NCBI RefSeq assembly: GCF_000981035.1
Contig: NZ_LAYJ01000101.1
Span: forward strand, 1 to 64,000
Direction of reading: 5' to 3'
DNA from: Christensenella hongkongensis
GTDB lineage: Bacteria; Bacillota; Clostridia; Christensenellales; Christensenellaceae
DNA: 64,000 nucleotides
Shown: in pieces, positions 33,796 through 43,659 of the stretch
Layout: every line of letters begins with the position of its first letter
Position numbering within the stretch: position 1 is the stretch's first letter
Program-made: the position numbers and the translations under genes
The notes under the pieces: generated by a model
What the model was told of the DNA's origin: nothing
The model's database searches: none
What the model saw: only the letters and a program-made list of their open reading frames with translations

Positions 33796-34653
33796 TTGAC
33801 CGGAATATTTGAAGCGATCGGGAATGCGTTGATAGCGTTTTCCTGGCGTGACGTAGTAGACATCATTATAGTAACAGTCATACTGTATTGGCTGATTAAG
33901 CTGCTTGCGAGGACGCGGGCGGTGAGGGTGCTCATCGGAGTGGGAATCATCCTTATTTTATCAAGGGTTTTTGTCGCGCTCAATCTGCAAACGGCTTCGT
34001 GGCTGATGAATACCATGCTCAGCGCGGGGGCTGTCATTATCGTGATTTTATTCCAGCCGGAAATCAGGCGCGCGCTTGAAGCGCTCGGACGCGGCAAAAT
34101 TTTCACCTTCGCCACCAAATCCCAGATGGAAGTGAAAAATGCCGAGCATATCATCGAAGAAATTTCACGCGCAATGCTTAGTATGTCCAAACAAAAAGTG
34201 GGCGCGATTCTTGTGTTTGAGAGAAAAACAGGGCTTGGGGACGTGATGGATTCAGGCACAATGCTTGACGCTGATATTTCCAGTGAACTGATCGAGAATA
34301 TATTTTATCCCAATACGCCCCTGCACGACGGGGCGATGATCCTGCGTAACGACCGCATTGTCGCCGCAGGCTGCTTTCTGCCGTTATCTGATAATAAACA
34401 GGTAGCGCAGGAGCTTGGAACGCGGCACAGGGCATCCCTGGGGGTTTCCGAGGTATCAGATGCGTATGTGCTGGTGGTATCGGAGGAAAAGGGAATTATT
34501 TCCTTTGCGTATGACGGCGTGCTGCGGCGCTACATCGATGCGAAAGCGTTAAAGGAGATATTGTCCGAGCTCTATCTTCCGGAAACGGAGGAAAAGGGAA
34601 GTAAAAAACTCACCGGATCAAAATTCAAACGTAAGGTGGGTGACGATAATTGA
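33796..34653 (+). CDS. cdaA: Diadenylate cyclase CdaA
   Basis: About 285 residues with three N-terminal membrane spans (to about residue 85) and a DisA_N/DAC domain. Hallmarks are LHDGAMIL (DGA) and GTRHRASLG (RHR). It makes c-di-AMP from two ATP and governs potassium and osmolyte balance. I start at TTG 33796 because AAGGAG is 7 nt before; the longer ORF from 33766 overlaps the previous gene. Its TGA overlaps the TTG of cdaR. glmM, commonly next in this operon, is missing here. Confidence 0.93.
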   Translation: MTGIFEAIGNALIAFSWRDVVDIIIVTVILYWLIKLLARTRAVRVLIGVGIILILSRVFVALNLQTASWLMNTMLSAGAVIIVILFQPEIRRALEALGRGKIFTFATKSQMEVKNAEHIIEEISRAMLSMSKQKVGAILVFERKTGLGDVMDSGTMLDADISSELIENIFYPNTPLHDGAMILRNDRIVAAGCFLPLSDNKQVAQELGTRHRASLGVSEVSDAYVLVVSEEKGIISFAYDGVLRRYIDAKALKEILSELYLPETEEKGSKKLTGSKFKRKVGDDN

Positions 34654-35909
34654 GTAAAGTTGTGGATATCATCAAACGGATATTTGTCAATAATTGGAAA
34701 ATGAAGCTGATTGCGCTTATTTTTGCACTTGTTTTGTGGAGCTTCATGATCGCCGAGACCAATCCGCCCAAATCAAAAGTGTTCAAAGATATTCCCGTCA
34801 CCTTTACAGCGGCGGACGAGCTCAAGCAAAAGGGCCTTACATCCACGGTACCTCTTTCCGAGCTCTTAAAATCGGTAACGGTGGAGGCGGAAACAAACGC
34901 GGATGCTTTGCAGTATTTGAATGAGAATATGATCAGGGCTACCGTAGACCTTTCCTCGATCAATGACGTAGGTGAATACACGCTGCCTGTGAAGGCAACG
35001 AGCACATTCAGTCAAAGTACGATTGTCAGCAAGGATCCGGAAACGGTCACCATTACAATAGAAGAAATTGCATCGCGTGAGGTGCCGGTGGAAGTGAAAC
35101 TCACGGGAGACCAGAAGGACTGGCTCTATTATGGGCAGCCTGTGCTTGATGAGGCGAATGTCAGCGTCAGCGGTTCCAAATCAAATGTAGAAAAGGTATC
35201 CAAGGCAATTTGCTATATCAATATAGACTCCATGGAAACTTCTACCAAAGAGAGCTATAAGGTAACGCTTGTCGACAGCAACGGAAACGAGCTCTCAGGC
35301 GACCTGTTTACAGGGGTTCCGTCGGTTATTGTGGAAATGCCCGTCTATCCCAAAAAGGATGTGCCGATTGATACGGAGGCTGTGAAAAGCAGCATCACGG
35401 GGCTTGCGTCGGGCTTTGAAATCAGTAAATTGACTGTGGATCCGGAAACGGTCAGCATCGCGGGGACGCTGGAAAATATCGATCCGGTTACTTCGGTATC
35501 GCTTGAGCCAATCGATTTGGAGGGCGCCCAGGGCGATATGATCATCGAGGCAAAGGTCAAGCTGCCTGAGGGCGTGATTGCGGCAACGCCGTCCACTGTA
35601 AAGCTGCAACTGAGTATTTCCCAGCCGGAGATCATGCGGACCTATTCCGCCAAGGAAATCAGGGCAAGGAACCTGGAGGACGGGCTTACGGCGAGCATCA
35701 GTCCGACGGCAATCGACATCAATGTCTACGGCACGCAGGAAGTGTATGACACAAATGATATCACCTCCTCAAAAATCAAGCCGTTTGTAGACCTGACTGG
35801 CCTTTCAAAGGGTGTTCACGAAAATGTGCCGGTTAAGTTTGAAAATGAACCGGACCTCGGCGTGCGGTTGGAGCCATCGCAGGCTACGGTGACTGTAACG
35901 ATCACCTGA
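34650..35909 (+). CDS. cdaR: CdaR, YbbR-domain regulator of CdaA
   Basis: A 419-residue protein with one N-terminal membrane span (LIALIFALVLWSFMIAE) and four YbbR-like extracellular repeats of about 80-90 residues (for example REVPVEVKLTG, KDVPIDTEAV). CdaR binds CdaA and modulates its activity. The TTG start overlaps the cdaA stop (TTGA), with AAGGTGG upstream. Length and layout are normal. Confidence 0.92.
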   Translation: MSKVVDIIKRIFVNNWKMKLIALIFALVLWSFMIAETNPPKSKVFKDIPVTFTAADELKQKGLTSTVPLSELLKSVTVEAETNADALQYLNENMIRATVDLSSINDVGEYTLPVKATSTFSQSTIVSKDPETVTITIEEIASREVPVEVKLTGDQKDWLYYGQPVLDEANVSVSGSKSNVEKVSKAICYINIDSMETSTKESYKVTLVDSNGNELSGDLFTGVPSVIVEMPVYPKKDVPIDTEAVKSSITGLASGFEISKLTVDPETVSIAGTLENIDPVTSVSLEPIDLEGAQGDMIIEAKVKLPEGVIAATPSTVKLQLSISQPEIMRTYSAKEIRARNLEDGLTASISPTAIDINVYGTQEVYDTNDITSSKIKPFVDLTGLSKGVHENVPVKFENEPDLGVRLEPSQATVTVTIT

Positions 35910-35940
35910 AAACGGGCTGAACAATAAAAGACATGGCTGC

Positions 35941-35963
35941 AAAGACACCACAAAGGTGTCTTT
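35941..35963 (+). terminator. Hairpin between cdaR and the P-loop ATPase gene
   Basis: AAAGACACC pairs with GGTGTCTTT around ACAAA, followed by GTTCTT. It is a weak terminator and may allow read-through. Confidence 0.5.
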
Positions 35964-35979
35964 GTTCTTGGAGGAAACT

Positions 35980-36666
35980 ATGAAAAAATTCAATATATTT
36001 GCAGGAAATTACGGGAGCGGGAAGACGGAATTATCACTCAATACTTCCATTGCGCTCGCCAAAAAGGCAAAGACAGCGCTTGTGGATATCGATGTCGTAA
36101 ACCCGTATTTCCGGAGCGCGGAAAGCGCGGAGCTCCTTGAAAAAAACGGCGTCTACCTGATTGCGCCGCCGTATGCGAATACCAATGTGGATGTCCCGGT
36201 GCTTTCTGCCGAGGTTAACGCGGCATTTGAATACGAAGCGGCGGTGTTCGACGCGGGCGGAGATCCGGTCGGAGCGGCGGCGCTCGGCGGGCTGCTCCAG
36301 AAGTTCCAGGCCGTGAGGGAGGATACCATGCTCTATTACGTGGTAAACGCGCGCAGGCCCCTGCAGCGCAGCGCAGACGAGATCATCGAAATGATGGAGC
36401 AAATCAGCGCGCGAATCCGGCTTTCCATAGATGGAATTATCAACAATACGAACCTTGGACGGGAAAGCAGCGCTGTAGATTTACTGGATGGGCAGGTTGT
36501 CTGCGAGCAGGTTTCGAAGCGTACGGGCGTACCGATCTCCTATGTTTCCGGGAAACCGGAAATACTGGTGGAGTTTAAAGAAGCAGGGTATCATATCCCG
36601 CAGATACCACTTACGATCTATACTTTTCCAGACTGGCTTGTTGACGATGAACATGAAAAGTGCTAA
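35980..36666 (+). CDS. P-loop ATPase next to the ferredoxin oxidoreductase operon
   Basis: About 228 residues with Walker A GNYGSGKT near residue 7, a DIDVVNPYFRS segment like the switch of MinD/ParA/CobQ-type ATPases, and VFDAGGDPVGA as Walker B. The classic deviant KGGxGKT is absent. GGAGG (35970-35974) sets ATG 35980 rather than 35956. It is followed, after a small terminator, by the 2-oxoacid:ferredoxin oxidoreductase genes, so a role in metal-cluster supply or maturation is possible, but only by position. Confidence 0.7.
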   Translation: MKKFNIFAGNYGSGKTELSLNTSIALAKKAKTALVDIDVVNPYFRSAESAELLEKNGVYLIAPPYANTNVDVPVLSAEVNAAFEYEAAVFDAGGDPVGAAALGGLLQKFQAVREDTMLYYVVNARRPLQRSADEIIEMMEQISARIRLSIDGIINNTNLGRESSAVDLLDGQVVCEQVSKRTGVPISYVSGKPEILVEFKEAGYHIPQIPLTIYTFPDWLVDDEHEKC

Positions 36667-36675
36667 TCTATAAAT

Positions 36676-36696
36676 AAGCGCCATTCGGCGCTTTTT
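36676..36696 (+). terminator. Short terminator after the P-loop ATPase gene
   Basis: AAGCGCC, loop ATTC, GGCGCTT followed by TTT. Confidence 0.7.
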
Positions 36697-36738
36697 AGAA
36701 CAAAATCTAAAATATTTACATATAAAGGTGAGAAAAAA

Positions 36739-36945
36739 ATGGCTAATTTAACGATCTATGAAGATACCTGCAAGGGCTGCGGCCTGTGTATCGGGGCTTG
36801 CCCCAAAGACCTTCTCGCGATTGATAAATCGCATCTTAACGCCAAGGGCTATCATCCCATTGGGATCGAGAAGCCGGAGGAGTGTATCGGCTGTGCATCC
36901 TGCGCGCGTATGTGCCCGGATTGCGCTCTTGAGGTAGATAAATAA
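36739..36945 (+). CDS. vorD: 2[4Fe-4S] ferredoxin subunit of 2-oxoacid oxidoreductase
   Basis: A 68-residue ferredoxin with two CxxCxxCxxxC clusters (CKGCGLCIGACP and CIGCASCARMCP). It is the delta subunit that carries electrons out of the VorBAC/KorABC enzyme to free ferredoxin. AAAGGTGAG precedes the ATG. It is the first of four same-strand subunit genes. Vor versus Kor naming rests on gene order and is not certain. Confidence 0.88.
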   Translation: MANLTIYEDTCKGCGLCIGACPKDLLAIDKSHLNAKGYHPIGIEKPEECIGCASCARMCPDCALEVDK

Positions 36946-36991
36946 GCATAAGGTGAGATCAAATAAATTTAGATAAAGGTGAATGGAATTT

Positions 36992-38053
36992 ATGGATAAG
37001 GTATTAATGAAGGGGAACGAGGCCATTGCGGAAGCGGCTATCAAAGCAGGCTGTACGCATTTTTTCGGATATCCGATCACGCCTCAGAATCAGGTTCCTG
37101 AATATATGTCCAAACGGATGCCACAAATCGGCGGGACGTTTATTCAGGCGGAAAGCGAAGTTTCTGCAATCAACATGGTGTACGGAGCGGCAGGCGCGGG
37201 TGCGCGCGTCATGACGTCCTCGTCCTCGCCGGGAATCAGCTTAAAACAGGAGGGGATCAGCTATATCGCTTGTGCGCAGCTGCCCTGCCTGATTGTAAAC
37301 ATCATCCGCAGCGGGCCTGGCCTTGGCGGTATCCTTCCGTCGCAGGGAGACTATTTCCAGGCGACAAAGGGCGGCGGCCACGGCGACTATCATCTTGTGG
37401 TACTTGCTCCGTCAAGCGTACAGGAAGCGGCGGACCTTGTTGCGGAAGGCTTTGACATTGCAGACCAGTACCGCATCCCGGTTATGATTCTGGGAGACGG
37501 AATGATCGGGCAGATGATGGAGCCGGTTGCGTTCAAGGAAACAAAGGGACGCGACCTGCCGGAGAAAACATGGGCGGCAAACGGCTGGAAGGATAAATCC
37601 CGCCAGCGTAATATCATCAATTCCCTTTATATCGAAGCGGAATCGATGAAAGAGGTAAATGACCAGCTCCAGGCGAAATATGCTGAGATTACCAAAAATG
37701 AGACGCGTGTGCAGGAGTTTATGACAGAGGATGCGGATTATGTGATCGCGGCCTTCGGAACGACGGCGCGTATCGCGAAAAACGCTGCCCTCAAAGCGCG
37801 TGAAATGGGCATTAAGGTCGGCGTAATTCGTCCGATTACCCTGTGGCCCTTCCCTTCGGATGCGTTTGCACAAGCTGCGGAGCATGTTAAGGGGATACTT
37901 TGTGTGGAAATGAATACAGGACAGATGATCGAGGACGTAAGGCTTGCGGTAAACGGCAAGGTTCCGGTCGAGTTCTATGGAACGGTTGGCGGGTTCATCC
38001 CGACTCCTGATGCGGTTGTAGATGCCGTTAAAAAGCTGAAGGAGGGCAAATAA
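36992..38053 (+). CDS. vorB: 2-oxoacid:ferredoxin oxidoreductase alpha subunit
   Basis: About 353 residues; VorB/KorA family: [33 protein letters not shown] and the long [15 protein letters not shown] substrate segment. It forms the catalytic core with the TPP-binding beta subunit, oxidatively decarboxylating branched-chain or other 2-oxoacids to acyl-CoA with ferredoxin as acceptor. ATG 36992 (MDKVLMKG) fits the family better; ATG 36983 is three codons earlier. Two bases separate it from the next gene. Confidence 0.9.
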   Translation: MDKVLMKGNEAIAEAAIKAGCTHFFGYPITPQNQVPEYMSKRMPQIGGTFIQAESEVSAINMVYGAAGAGARVMTSSSSPGISLKQEGISYIACAQLPCLIVNIIRSGPGLGGILPSQGDYFQATKGGGHGDYHLVVLAPSSVQEAADLVAEGFDIADQYRIPVMILGDGMIGQMMEPVAFKETKGRDLPEKTWAANGWKDKSRQRNIINSLYIEAESMKEVNDQLQAKYAEITKNETRVQEFMTEDADYVIAAFGTTARIAKNAALKAREMGIKVGVIRPITLWPFPSDAFAQAAEHVKGILCVEMNTGQMIEDVRLAVNGKVPVEFYGTVGGFIPTPDAVVDAVKKLKEGK

Positions 38054-38055
38054 TC

Positions 38056-38793
38056 ATGGCAAAAGTATTTCAAAAGACAAAAATGCTCACAGACGTGCCC
38101 TTCCATTACTGCCCTGGTTGCACGCATGGCATTATCCACAGGCTGGTTGCCGAGTGTATTGAGGAGATGGGCATGGAAGATAAGGCGGTCGGCATCGCGC
38201 CGGTCGGATGTGCGGTATTTGCATATAATTATTTTAACTGCGACATGATGGAAGCGGCGCACGGAAGGGCTCCGGCGGTTGCTACAGGAATCAAGCGCAC
38301 TTGCCCGGAGGATCTCGTGTTTACTTATCAGGGCGACGGCGACCTTGCTTCGATCGGCACAGCGGAAATCGTCCATGCCGCTGCAAGGGGAGAGAAAATT
38401 ACAGCGATATTCGTAAACAATGCGATTTATGGTATGACAGGCGGACAGATGGCGCCCACAACGCTCGTTGGGCAGGTGACCACGACGTCTCCTTATGGCA
38501 GGAATGCGGAAACGCAGGGGATGCCGGTTAGAATGGCAGAAATGCTTGCGACGCTGGACGGTGCGTATTACATTGAGCGTACCTCTGTGCACAATGTCCC
38601 AAGCATTATAAAGACGAAAAAGGCGATTAAAAAAGCATTCCAGTACCAAATGGAGGGCAAGGGCTTTTCTATGGTGGAAATCCTTTCCACATGCCCGACA
38701 AACTGGGGGCTGAACCCGGTGGAAGCCCTGAAATGGCTGGAAGATAACATGGTGCCGCAGTATCCGCTGGGCGTAACAAAGGAGGGCAAATAA
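38056..38793 (+). CDS. vorA: 2-oxoacid:ferredoxin oxidoreductase beta subunit (TPP-binding)
   Basis: A 245-residue subunit with YCPGCTHG as the N-terminal cluster/CoA motif and the TPP motif GDGDLASIG followed by [11 protein letters not shown]. It holds thiamine diphosphate and the active site. It is separated by 2 nt from both neighbours, so all subunits are translated from one message. Confidence 0.92.
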   Translation: MAKVFQKTKMLTDVPFHYCPGCTHGIIHRLVAECIEEMGMEDKAVGIAPVGCAVFAYNYFNCDMMEAAHGRAPAVATGIKRTCPEDLVFTYQGDGDLASIGTAEIVHAAARGEKITAIFVNNAIYGMTGGQMAPTTLVGQVTTTSPYGRNAETQGMPVRMAEMLATLDGAYYIERTSVHNVPSIIKTKKAIKKAFQYQMEGKGFSMVEILSTCPTNWGLNPVEALKWLEDNMVPQYPLGVTKEGK

Positions 38794-38795
38794 TC

Positions 38796-39332
38796 ATGAC
38801 GGAAGAGATTATTTTAGCCGGTTTCGGCGGACAGGGCGTGCTTCTCGCAGGGCAGATCATTGCGTATGCGGGAATGAACGAGGGAAAAAACGTTTCGTGG
38901 CTGCCGTCCTATGGCCCGGAAATGCGTGGCGGAACCGCCAACTGTAACGTTGTGGTATCTGATGGCGAGGTCGGCTCCCCGGTTGTCGTGGATGCGGACT
39001 GCGTACTCGTAATGAACAGACCTTCCCTGGAAAAATACGAAAAGGACCTGAAACCGGGCGGACTGCTGCTCATCAACTCGGATTTGATCGAGATAGAGCC
39101 TACGCGCACGGACGTGAGGGTAATCAAGGTTCCTGCAAATTCACTTGCAGAGCAGGTTGGCAGCATTAAGGCCGCGAATATGGTTATGCTTGGCGCGTAC
39201 AACGAATGTGCGCATGTGGTCGAAAATAAGACGATCATCGAATGCCTTGCAAAGATTATGGGAGAAAAGAAGGCGCATTTGATTCCTATGAATGAAAAAG
39301 CGCTGGAAGCGGGCGCACAAGCTGCGAGATAA
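38796..39332 (+). CDS. vorC: 2-oxoacid:ferredoxin oxidoreductase gamma subunit
   Basis: A 178-residue gamma subunit with GFGGQGVLLAGQI at the N-terminus and WLPSYGPEMRGGTANC, both diagnostic of the family. It completes the four-subunit enzyme (gene order D-B-A-C). A terminator at 39349 ends the operon. Confidence 0.92.
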   Translation: MTEEIILAGFGGQGVLLAGQIIAYAGMNEGKNVSWLPSYGPEMRGGTANCNVVVSDGEVGSPVVVDADCVLVMNRPSLEKYEKDLKPGGLLLINSDLIEIEPTRTDVRVIKVPANSLAEQVGSIKAANMVMLGAYNECAHVVENKTIIECLAKIMGEKKAHLIPMNEKALEAGAQAAR

Positions 39333-39348
39333 CCAGTTAAGACAATGA

Positions 39349-39378
39349 AAAGCTGTTGCCATTGGCAACAGCTTTTTT
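39349..39378 (+). terminator. Terminator of the vor/kor operon
   Basis: AAAGCTGTTGCC (39349-39360), loop ATT, GGCAACAGCTTT (39364-39375), then TTT. Confidence 0.88.
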
Positions 39379-39450
39379 GTTGTCTTTTTAAATCGGCGGC
39401 GCGACGAAGAATGGGGCGTGAAACCATAGAATATCCATGTCATTCCATAC

Positions 39451-39487
39451 AAAAAAGGCCCTGCCTGCAAGAAGCGGGGCCTTTAAA
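39451..39487 (-). terminator. Terminator of the PBP1A gene
   Basis: On the minus strand AAAGGCCCCGC pairs with GCAGGGCCTTT (one mismatch), followed by TTT, just beyond the PBP stop. Confidence 0.75.
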
Positions 39488-39495
39488 AAACTGCT

Positions 39496-42400
39496 TTAGC
39501 CTTCCGGTGCTACCGATGGACTGGGATCGGGAGTATGGGTAGGCGCCGTACTTGGAGTTGGCGTTGGAATAGGGTTAAAGGTCGGCGTGGGGATCGCGCT
39601 TGGCACTTCCGAAGGAGTTGGCGTTGGCACCGCAATATGCGCGCCGTCACAGTCAGTGGTCGGATCGCCGCCGCTTACATAATATCCACCCTCGCCCATT
39701 ACGGGCTCCGACACAGTCAGCCCTGCCGATCCTCCGCCAAGCCATTGCGCGTAAGGCGAATTCTCAGGGAATATACGTCCGCCACCGATGGTGTAGGCAT
39801 ATTCCTCAGGGCACAGGCCTTCCACAAAGCGTTTGCCGGAAAGGCCGCACATTTTTACGCTGACTGACGAACACTGGTTGCAAACCTCGGTCGGTTCGTC
39901 ACCTTTTGCCATCCAGTCGGTAAAGGTTACGCAGCCGCTGCCGGGTTTGAGCCCTGAATACTGGCAGACTGTAACGCTGGTATTGATATTGAAATCCTCC
40001 GGCGTTCCATCAATAATTTCTTTATCCGTCAGCCCTTCGTGGATTTTCTGCATATATTCCTTCCAGAGCGGCGCGGCAATTCCTCCGCCGTATGCTTTGC
40101 TGCCAATGGTTTTTGCCAGATCGTGCCCCACCCATACCATTGAAGTATAATATGGCGTGTAGCCTGCAAAGGTTACGCCCTTGTTGTCGCCGACCGTACC
40201 GGTTTTGCCTGCAGTTGTCATACCGTCAAGGCGTGCCTGGCTACCAGTACCTTCCTGCACTGCATCTTCGAGGATATCCGTCAGCATATAAGCGGTAGAG
40301 GGTTTGAAAGCCTCGTGCACGTCGCGGTCTGTTTCCGTATCGATGACCACGTTGTTGTCCGCGTCGAGCACCTTCGTGAAGGATACGGGCTGCCGGTATT
40401 CACCCTCGTTGGCAATCGCAGCATATGCGCCTGTCATCTGGATAGGCGTAACAGTAGAACCGCCGAGCGCAAGTCCAACGCCTGTCGGCGTGATATTCTC
40501 GTCAGGGATACCAAGCTTATGCAGGTATTCAACGGATGTATCGATGGTCACATAATCCATTAATGTGCGCGCGGCAGCGACGTTTAAGGATTTTACAATC
40601 GCAGTGCGCATCGTGACAGGCCCTTGCGTACCCGTAATAGTAGGAGAGCTGTCTTCTCCATCTACGATCCAGCCGCTGATCGGAACAGGTATATTCGCAA
40701 CCGGCGAAGCGGCGCCGTAGCCGGTATCAAACGCGGGGCCATAGACGGCAAGCGGCTTGATCGACGAACCGACCTGCAAACCTGTATTTGCGCGGTTGAG
40801 ACTGCGTTTGACCTCAGGATCGTCACGCGAACCCACGATTGCCACAAGATAGCCGGTGGAATTATCGATGACTACAGCGGAGGATTGCGGTTGTTCGGTC
40901 ACATTTCCTGCACTGTCGGTAAGCTCGGTTTCCACACCGCTCGGTAACTTGGTGGGATAACCGTCATATTCGGAAAGGGTATTCTGTACGGTTTCCTGTA
41001 TCTTCGGATCGACAGTCGCATAAATTTTGTAGCCGCCCACGCGCAGCTCGTTATCCACTTTCTGACGGTTGGCTTTCGTATCCTCAAGGCCTTCCTTTTC
41101 AAGCATAAAGGTTTGCACGTCATACATCATGTATTCGATAAAATGAGGATATGGATACAGCTCGTTCGTAGGCGAGGTTTCCTGTACGTTCATTTCAGCC
41201 TTCCAGATGTCGAGGTAACCCTCTTTTAAAACCTTATTATCCGAAGTCGATTCATCTGCAAGGTATTCGGAAGCGGGAACCATTACTTCATTGTATTGTT
41301 CCTCTGTGATCATGCCATCCCAGTACATACGCTCTGCAACGATGTTCATGCGGTTGATGAGGTCTGGCAGGTATTCCGGATGCGTATAGGTCGCCGTGCG
41401 CGGGTTATACCGCGTAGGATTTTGTGTGATTGCCGCAATGCAGATCATTTCACGCAGGTTAAGCTCGGAAAGCTCTTTATTAAAGTAATCGTGCGCCGCC
41501 GTCTTCACGCCGTATATCGTTCCGCCCAGCGGGATCGCGTTAAGATAGGCTTGCAGAATTTCATCCTTGGTATACTTTTTTTCAAGCTCGGTTGCAAGAT
41601 ATGCCTCCTGCAATTTACGCTTATAGGATCTTTCGTTCGTGAGCAGCGTATTTTTGACTAGCTGCTGCGTGATGGTACTGCCGCCTTCCGTTTTACTGGA
41701 AGACAGGTTTGATACGAAAGCGCCCAAAAGACGGCGGAAATCAACGCCGTTGTGTTCATAAAAACGGATGTCCTCCACGGCGATTACCGCATTTTTGAGG
41801 TCATCCGGTATTTCGTCGAGGGAAGCGACATCCCTGTTTTCAAGGCCTGTGTAGGTTGTGATATAGCTTCCGTCAATCGCGCTGTATATTTTCGTGTTCT
41901 GGTTCTGGTCGCTTATTTTGGATACGTCAAGCTCGGGCGTGGTTCCAAGATATGCGTTTGCAACGCCCATCACCGAGCCGATACCAATCGCCACTACGAG
42001 GATAATCGCAACAAAAGAGAGCTTGATTGTTGTCAGCATGACGCCAAGAACAAAATTGGGCTTTTTCTCTCTTGGTTTGAATATTGACTGGTGTTTTACG
42101 GCGGGGATGAACTGTGTTTCATCCTTCTGCGCCTGTGTCAGCTTTTGAACAGGCTTTTTAAGCGGGGCTTTTTTAGGAGCGGTCGGCGAAAACTGCTTGG
42201 TCATGTCGTCAGAAAAAACAACCGTCTCCTCGCTCACCTTTTCTTCAGGCTTTTTTGCTTTTGGCTCCGCCTTCAGGGGAGCCTGCTTTGGAAGAGGTTT
42301 TTGCGGCGCCAACGGCTGTTTTGCCTGAGAAGGCGAAGCCTTTGGCTTTGATTGTATGGGCCGTGCCTTTGGTTTTACCTGGGCCGGTTTTTGGTTTACA

Positions 42401-42594
42401 ATCTTTTTCTGTTTTGTTTTTTCGGGCTTTGCGGAATCGGTTTGCAGCCCGCGAAAGGTTTCTTTGATCTTTTGTCCTGCCTGCACAAAAAAACGCTTGG
42501 CCTTTGCGCCCAGCTCATTTATTTTATTTCCAACAGTTCCGGTCTTTTTATCCGGATCTGTTATATTATCCCGTTTGTCCTTTTGGGGAGCCAT
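39496..42594 (-). CDS. Penicillin-binding protein 1A (transglycosylase/transpeptidase)
   Basis: A 1032-residue class A PBP. A long Lys/Pro/Ala-rich cytoplasmic tail (about 180 residues) precedes one membrane span (LSFVAIILVVAIGIGSVMG), the GT51 domain (AVEDIRFYEHNGVDFRR, GGSTITQQLVKN), and the transpeptidase domain (SSIK as SxxK, SLN as SxN, KTGT). The C-terminus adds a Cys-bearing segment and a Pro/Thr-rich tail of about 50 residues. It polymerises and cross-links peptidoglycan. GGAGG lies about 9 nt before the ATG. The cytoplasmic tail is unusually long. Confidence 0.93.
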   Translation of the reverse strand: MAPQKDKRDNITDPDKKTGTVGNKINELGAKAKRFFVQAGQKIKETFRGLQTDSAKPEKTKQKKIVNQKPAQVKPKARPIQSKPKASPSQAKQPLAPQKPLPKQAPLKAEPKAKKPEEKVSEETVVFSDDMTKQFSPTAPKKAPLKKPVQKLTQAQKDETQFIPAVKHQSIFKPREKKPNFVLGVMLTTIKLSFVAIILVVAIGIGSVMGVANAYLGTTPELDVSKISDQNQNTKIYSAIDGSYITTYTGLENRDVASLDEIPDDLKNAVIAVEDIRFYEHNGVDFRRLLGAFVSNLSSSKTEGGSTITQQLVKNTLLTNERSYKRKLQEAYLATELEKKYTKDEILQAYLNAIPLGGTIYGVKTAAHDYFNKELSELNLREMICIAAITQNPTRYNPRTATYTHPEYLPDLINRMNIVAERMYWDGMITEEQYNEVMVPASEYLADESTSDNKVLKEGYLDIWKAEMNVQETSPTNELYPYPHFIEYMMYDVQTFMLEKEGLEDTKANRQKVDNELRVGGYKIYATVDPKIQETVQNTLSEYDGYPTKLPSGVETELTDSAGNVTEQPQSSAVVIDNSTGYLVAIVGSRDDPEVKRSLNRANTGLQVGSSIKPLAVYGPAFDTGYGAASPVANIPVPISGWIVDGEDSSPTITGTQGPVTMRTAIVKSLNVAAARTLMDYVTIDTSVEYLHKLGIPDENITPTGVGLALGGSTVTPIQMTGAYAAIANEGEYRQPVSFTKVLDADNNVVIDTETDRDVHEAFKPSTAYMLTDILEDAVQEGTGSQARLDGMTTAGKTGTVGDNKGVTFAGYTPYYTSMVWVGHDLAKTIGSKAYGGGIAAPLWKEYMQKIHEGLTDKEIIDGTPEDFNINTSVTVCQYSGLKPGSGCVTFTDWMAKGDEPTEVCNQCSSVSVKMCGLSGKRFVEGLCPEEYAYTIGGGRIFPENSPYAQWLGGGSAGLTVSEPVMGEGGYYVSGGDPTTDCDGAHIAVPTPTPSEVPSAIPTPTFNPIPTPTPSTAPTHTPDPSPSVAPEG

Positions 42595-42725
42595 ATTACC
42601 AGTACCTCCATTGCATGGCGAGCCATGCGTATATATATGACAATCTTACCATAAATCAGCCTGCAAATAAATGTTTTTCACAAATTATTCATATATGCGG
42701 AGGATAAGAAACAAACGGAATTTTC

Positions 42726-43487
42726 TTATTTCATAGCGTCCCAAAAAGTCATGATAGAATTGGCGGGAAGGATTTTTGAAAAGAAGAGGTGCAGAATATT
42801 TGTAATACCATAGATGGAAATATCTTTTCCTTTTTGGGCGTCCTTCAGGGCATGGGCTACAACCTTGCCGGGGGAGGAAGGGAACAGAAAATTTTTCACC
42901 GCGCCGGAATCGGCATTTTCACGCGCTACGCTGAAAAACTCCGTTTTGGTCCAACCGGGGCATACTGCGGTAACGCTTACGCCCTTTCTTCCCAGCTCAC
43001 GGTTTAACGCGCGGGAATAGCTCAGGACAAACGCCTTTGTCGCCGCATAAACGTTCATATCGGGCAGTGGCTGGAACGCCGCGGTAGAAGCAATCTCAAT
43101 AATATGCCCACCGGAAAGCATATAGGGAATGCAGGCCGAGGTGACGCTGAAAAGCGCACGTATGTTCAGGTCGATCATTCTGAGCGCGTCGCTTTCCCGC
43201 ACAGATTCGAAATCGCCGAATTTGGCCAGGCCGGCGCAATTTGCAAGCAGCCGAATCTGTGGTTTTTCGGCATTTAAGACCGATTTCAGGTCTTCAATAT
43301 GCGAGCTGTCCGTTAAATCATATGCAAAAATCCGCATGGGCAGACGGGTATTGTTTTGCAATTCTTCCAGCCGCTCCCTCCTGCGCGCAATAGCCCAGAT
43401 TTCATCAATCTTTTGCTGACGGTCTATTTGCAGTGCAAATTCCCGTCCCATACCGGAAGACGCGCCGGTCACGATTGCGATTTCCAT
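42726..43487 (-). CDS. Short-chain dehydrogenase/reductase
   Basis: A 253-residue SDR: TGASSGMGRE for NAD(P) binding, NCAGLAKFG, and YAATKAF as the catalytic YxxxK with an upstream Ser. I start at MEIAIVTG because GGAGG (43496-43500 on the minus strand) lies 8 nt upstream; the longer frame has none. A hydrophobic C-terminal tail is seen. It resembles the second SDR at 48389. Substrate unknown. Confidence 0.88.
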   Translation of the reverse strand: MEIAIVTGASSGMGREFALQIDRQQKIDEIWAIARRRERLEELQNNTRLPMRIFAYDLTDSSHIEDLKSVLNAEKPQIRLLANCAGLAKFGDFESVRESDALRMIDLNIRALFSVTSACIPYMLSGGHIIEIASTAAFQPLPDMNVYAATKAFVLSYSRALNRELGRKGVSVTAVCPGWTKTEFFSVARENADSGAVKNFLFPSSPGKVVAHALKDAQKGKDISIYGITNILHLFFSKILPANSIMTFWDAMK

Positions 43488-43659
43488 AGATTCCACCTCC
43501 AAAATCGGTCGCTTTCTATTCAAAAGATAAACGCGACGATTATTCCAAAACTTCGAACAGTAAATTCAAGATGCTTCTATCATAGTTCAAAGTTTACAAG
43601 AAAGCCATCTTATGATACTATCTTACAGTAGAAATTAATTATTTTTTGAGGTGAGTAAG

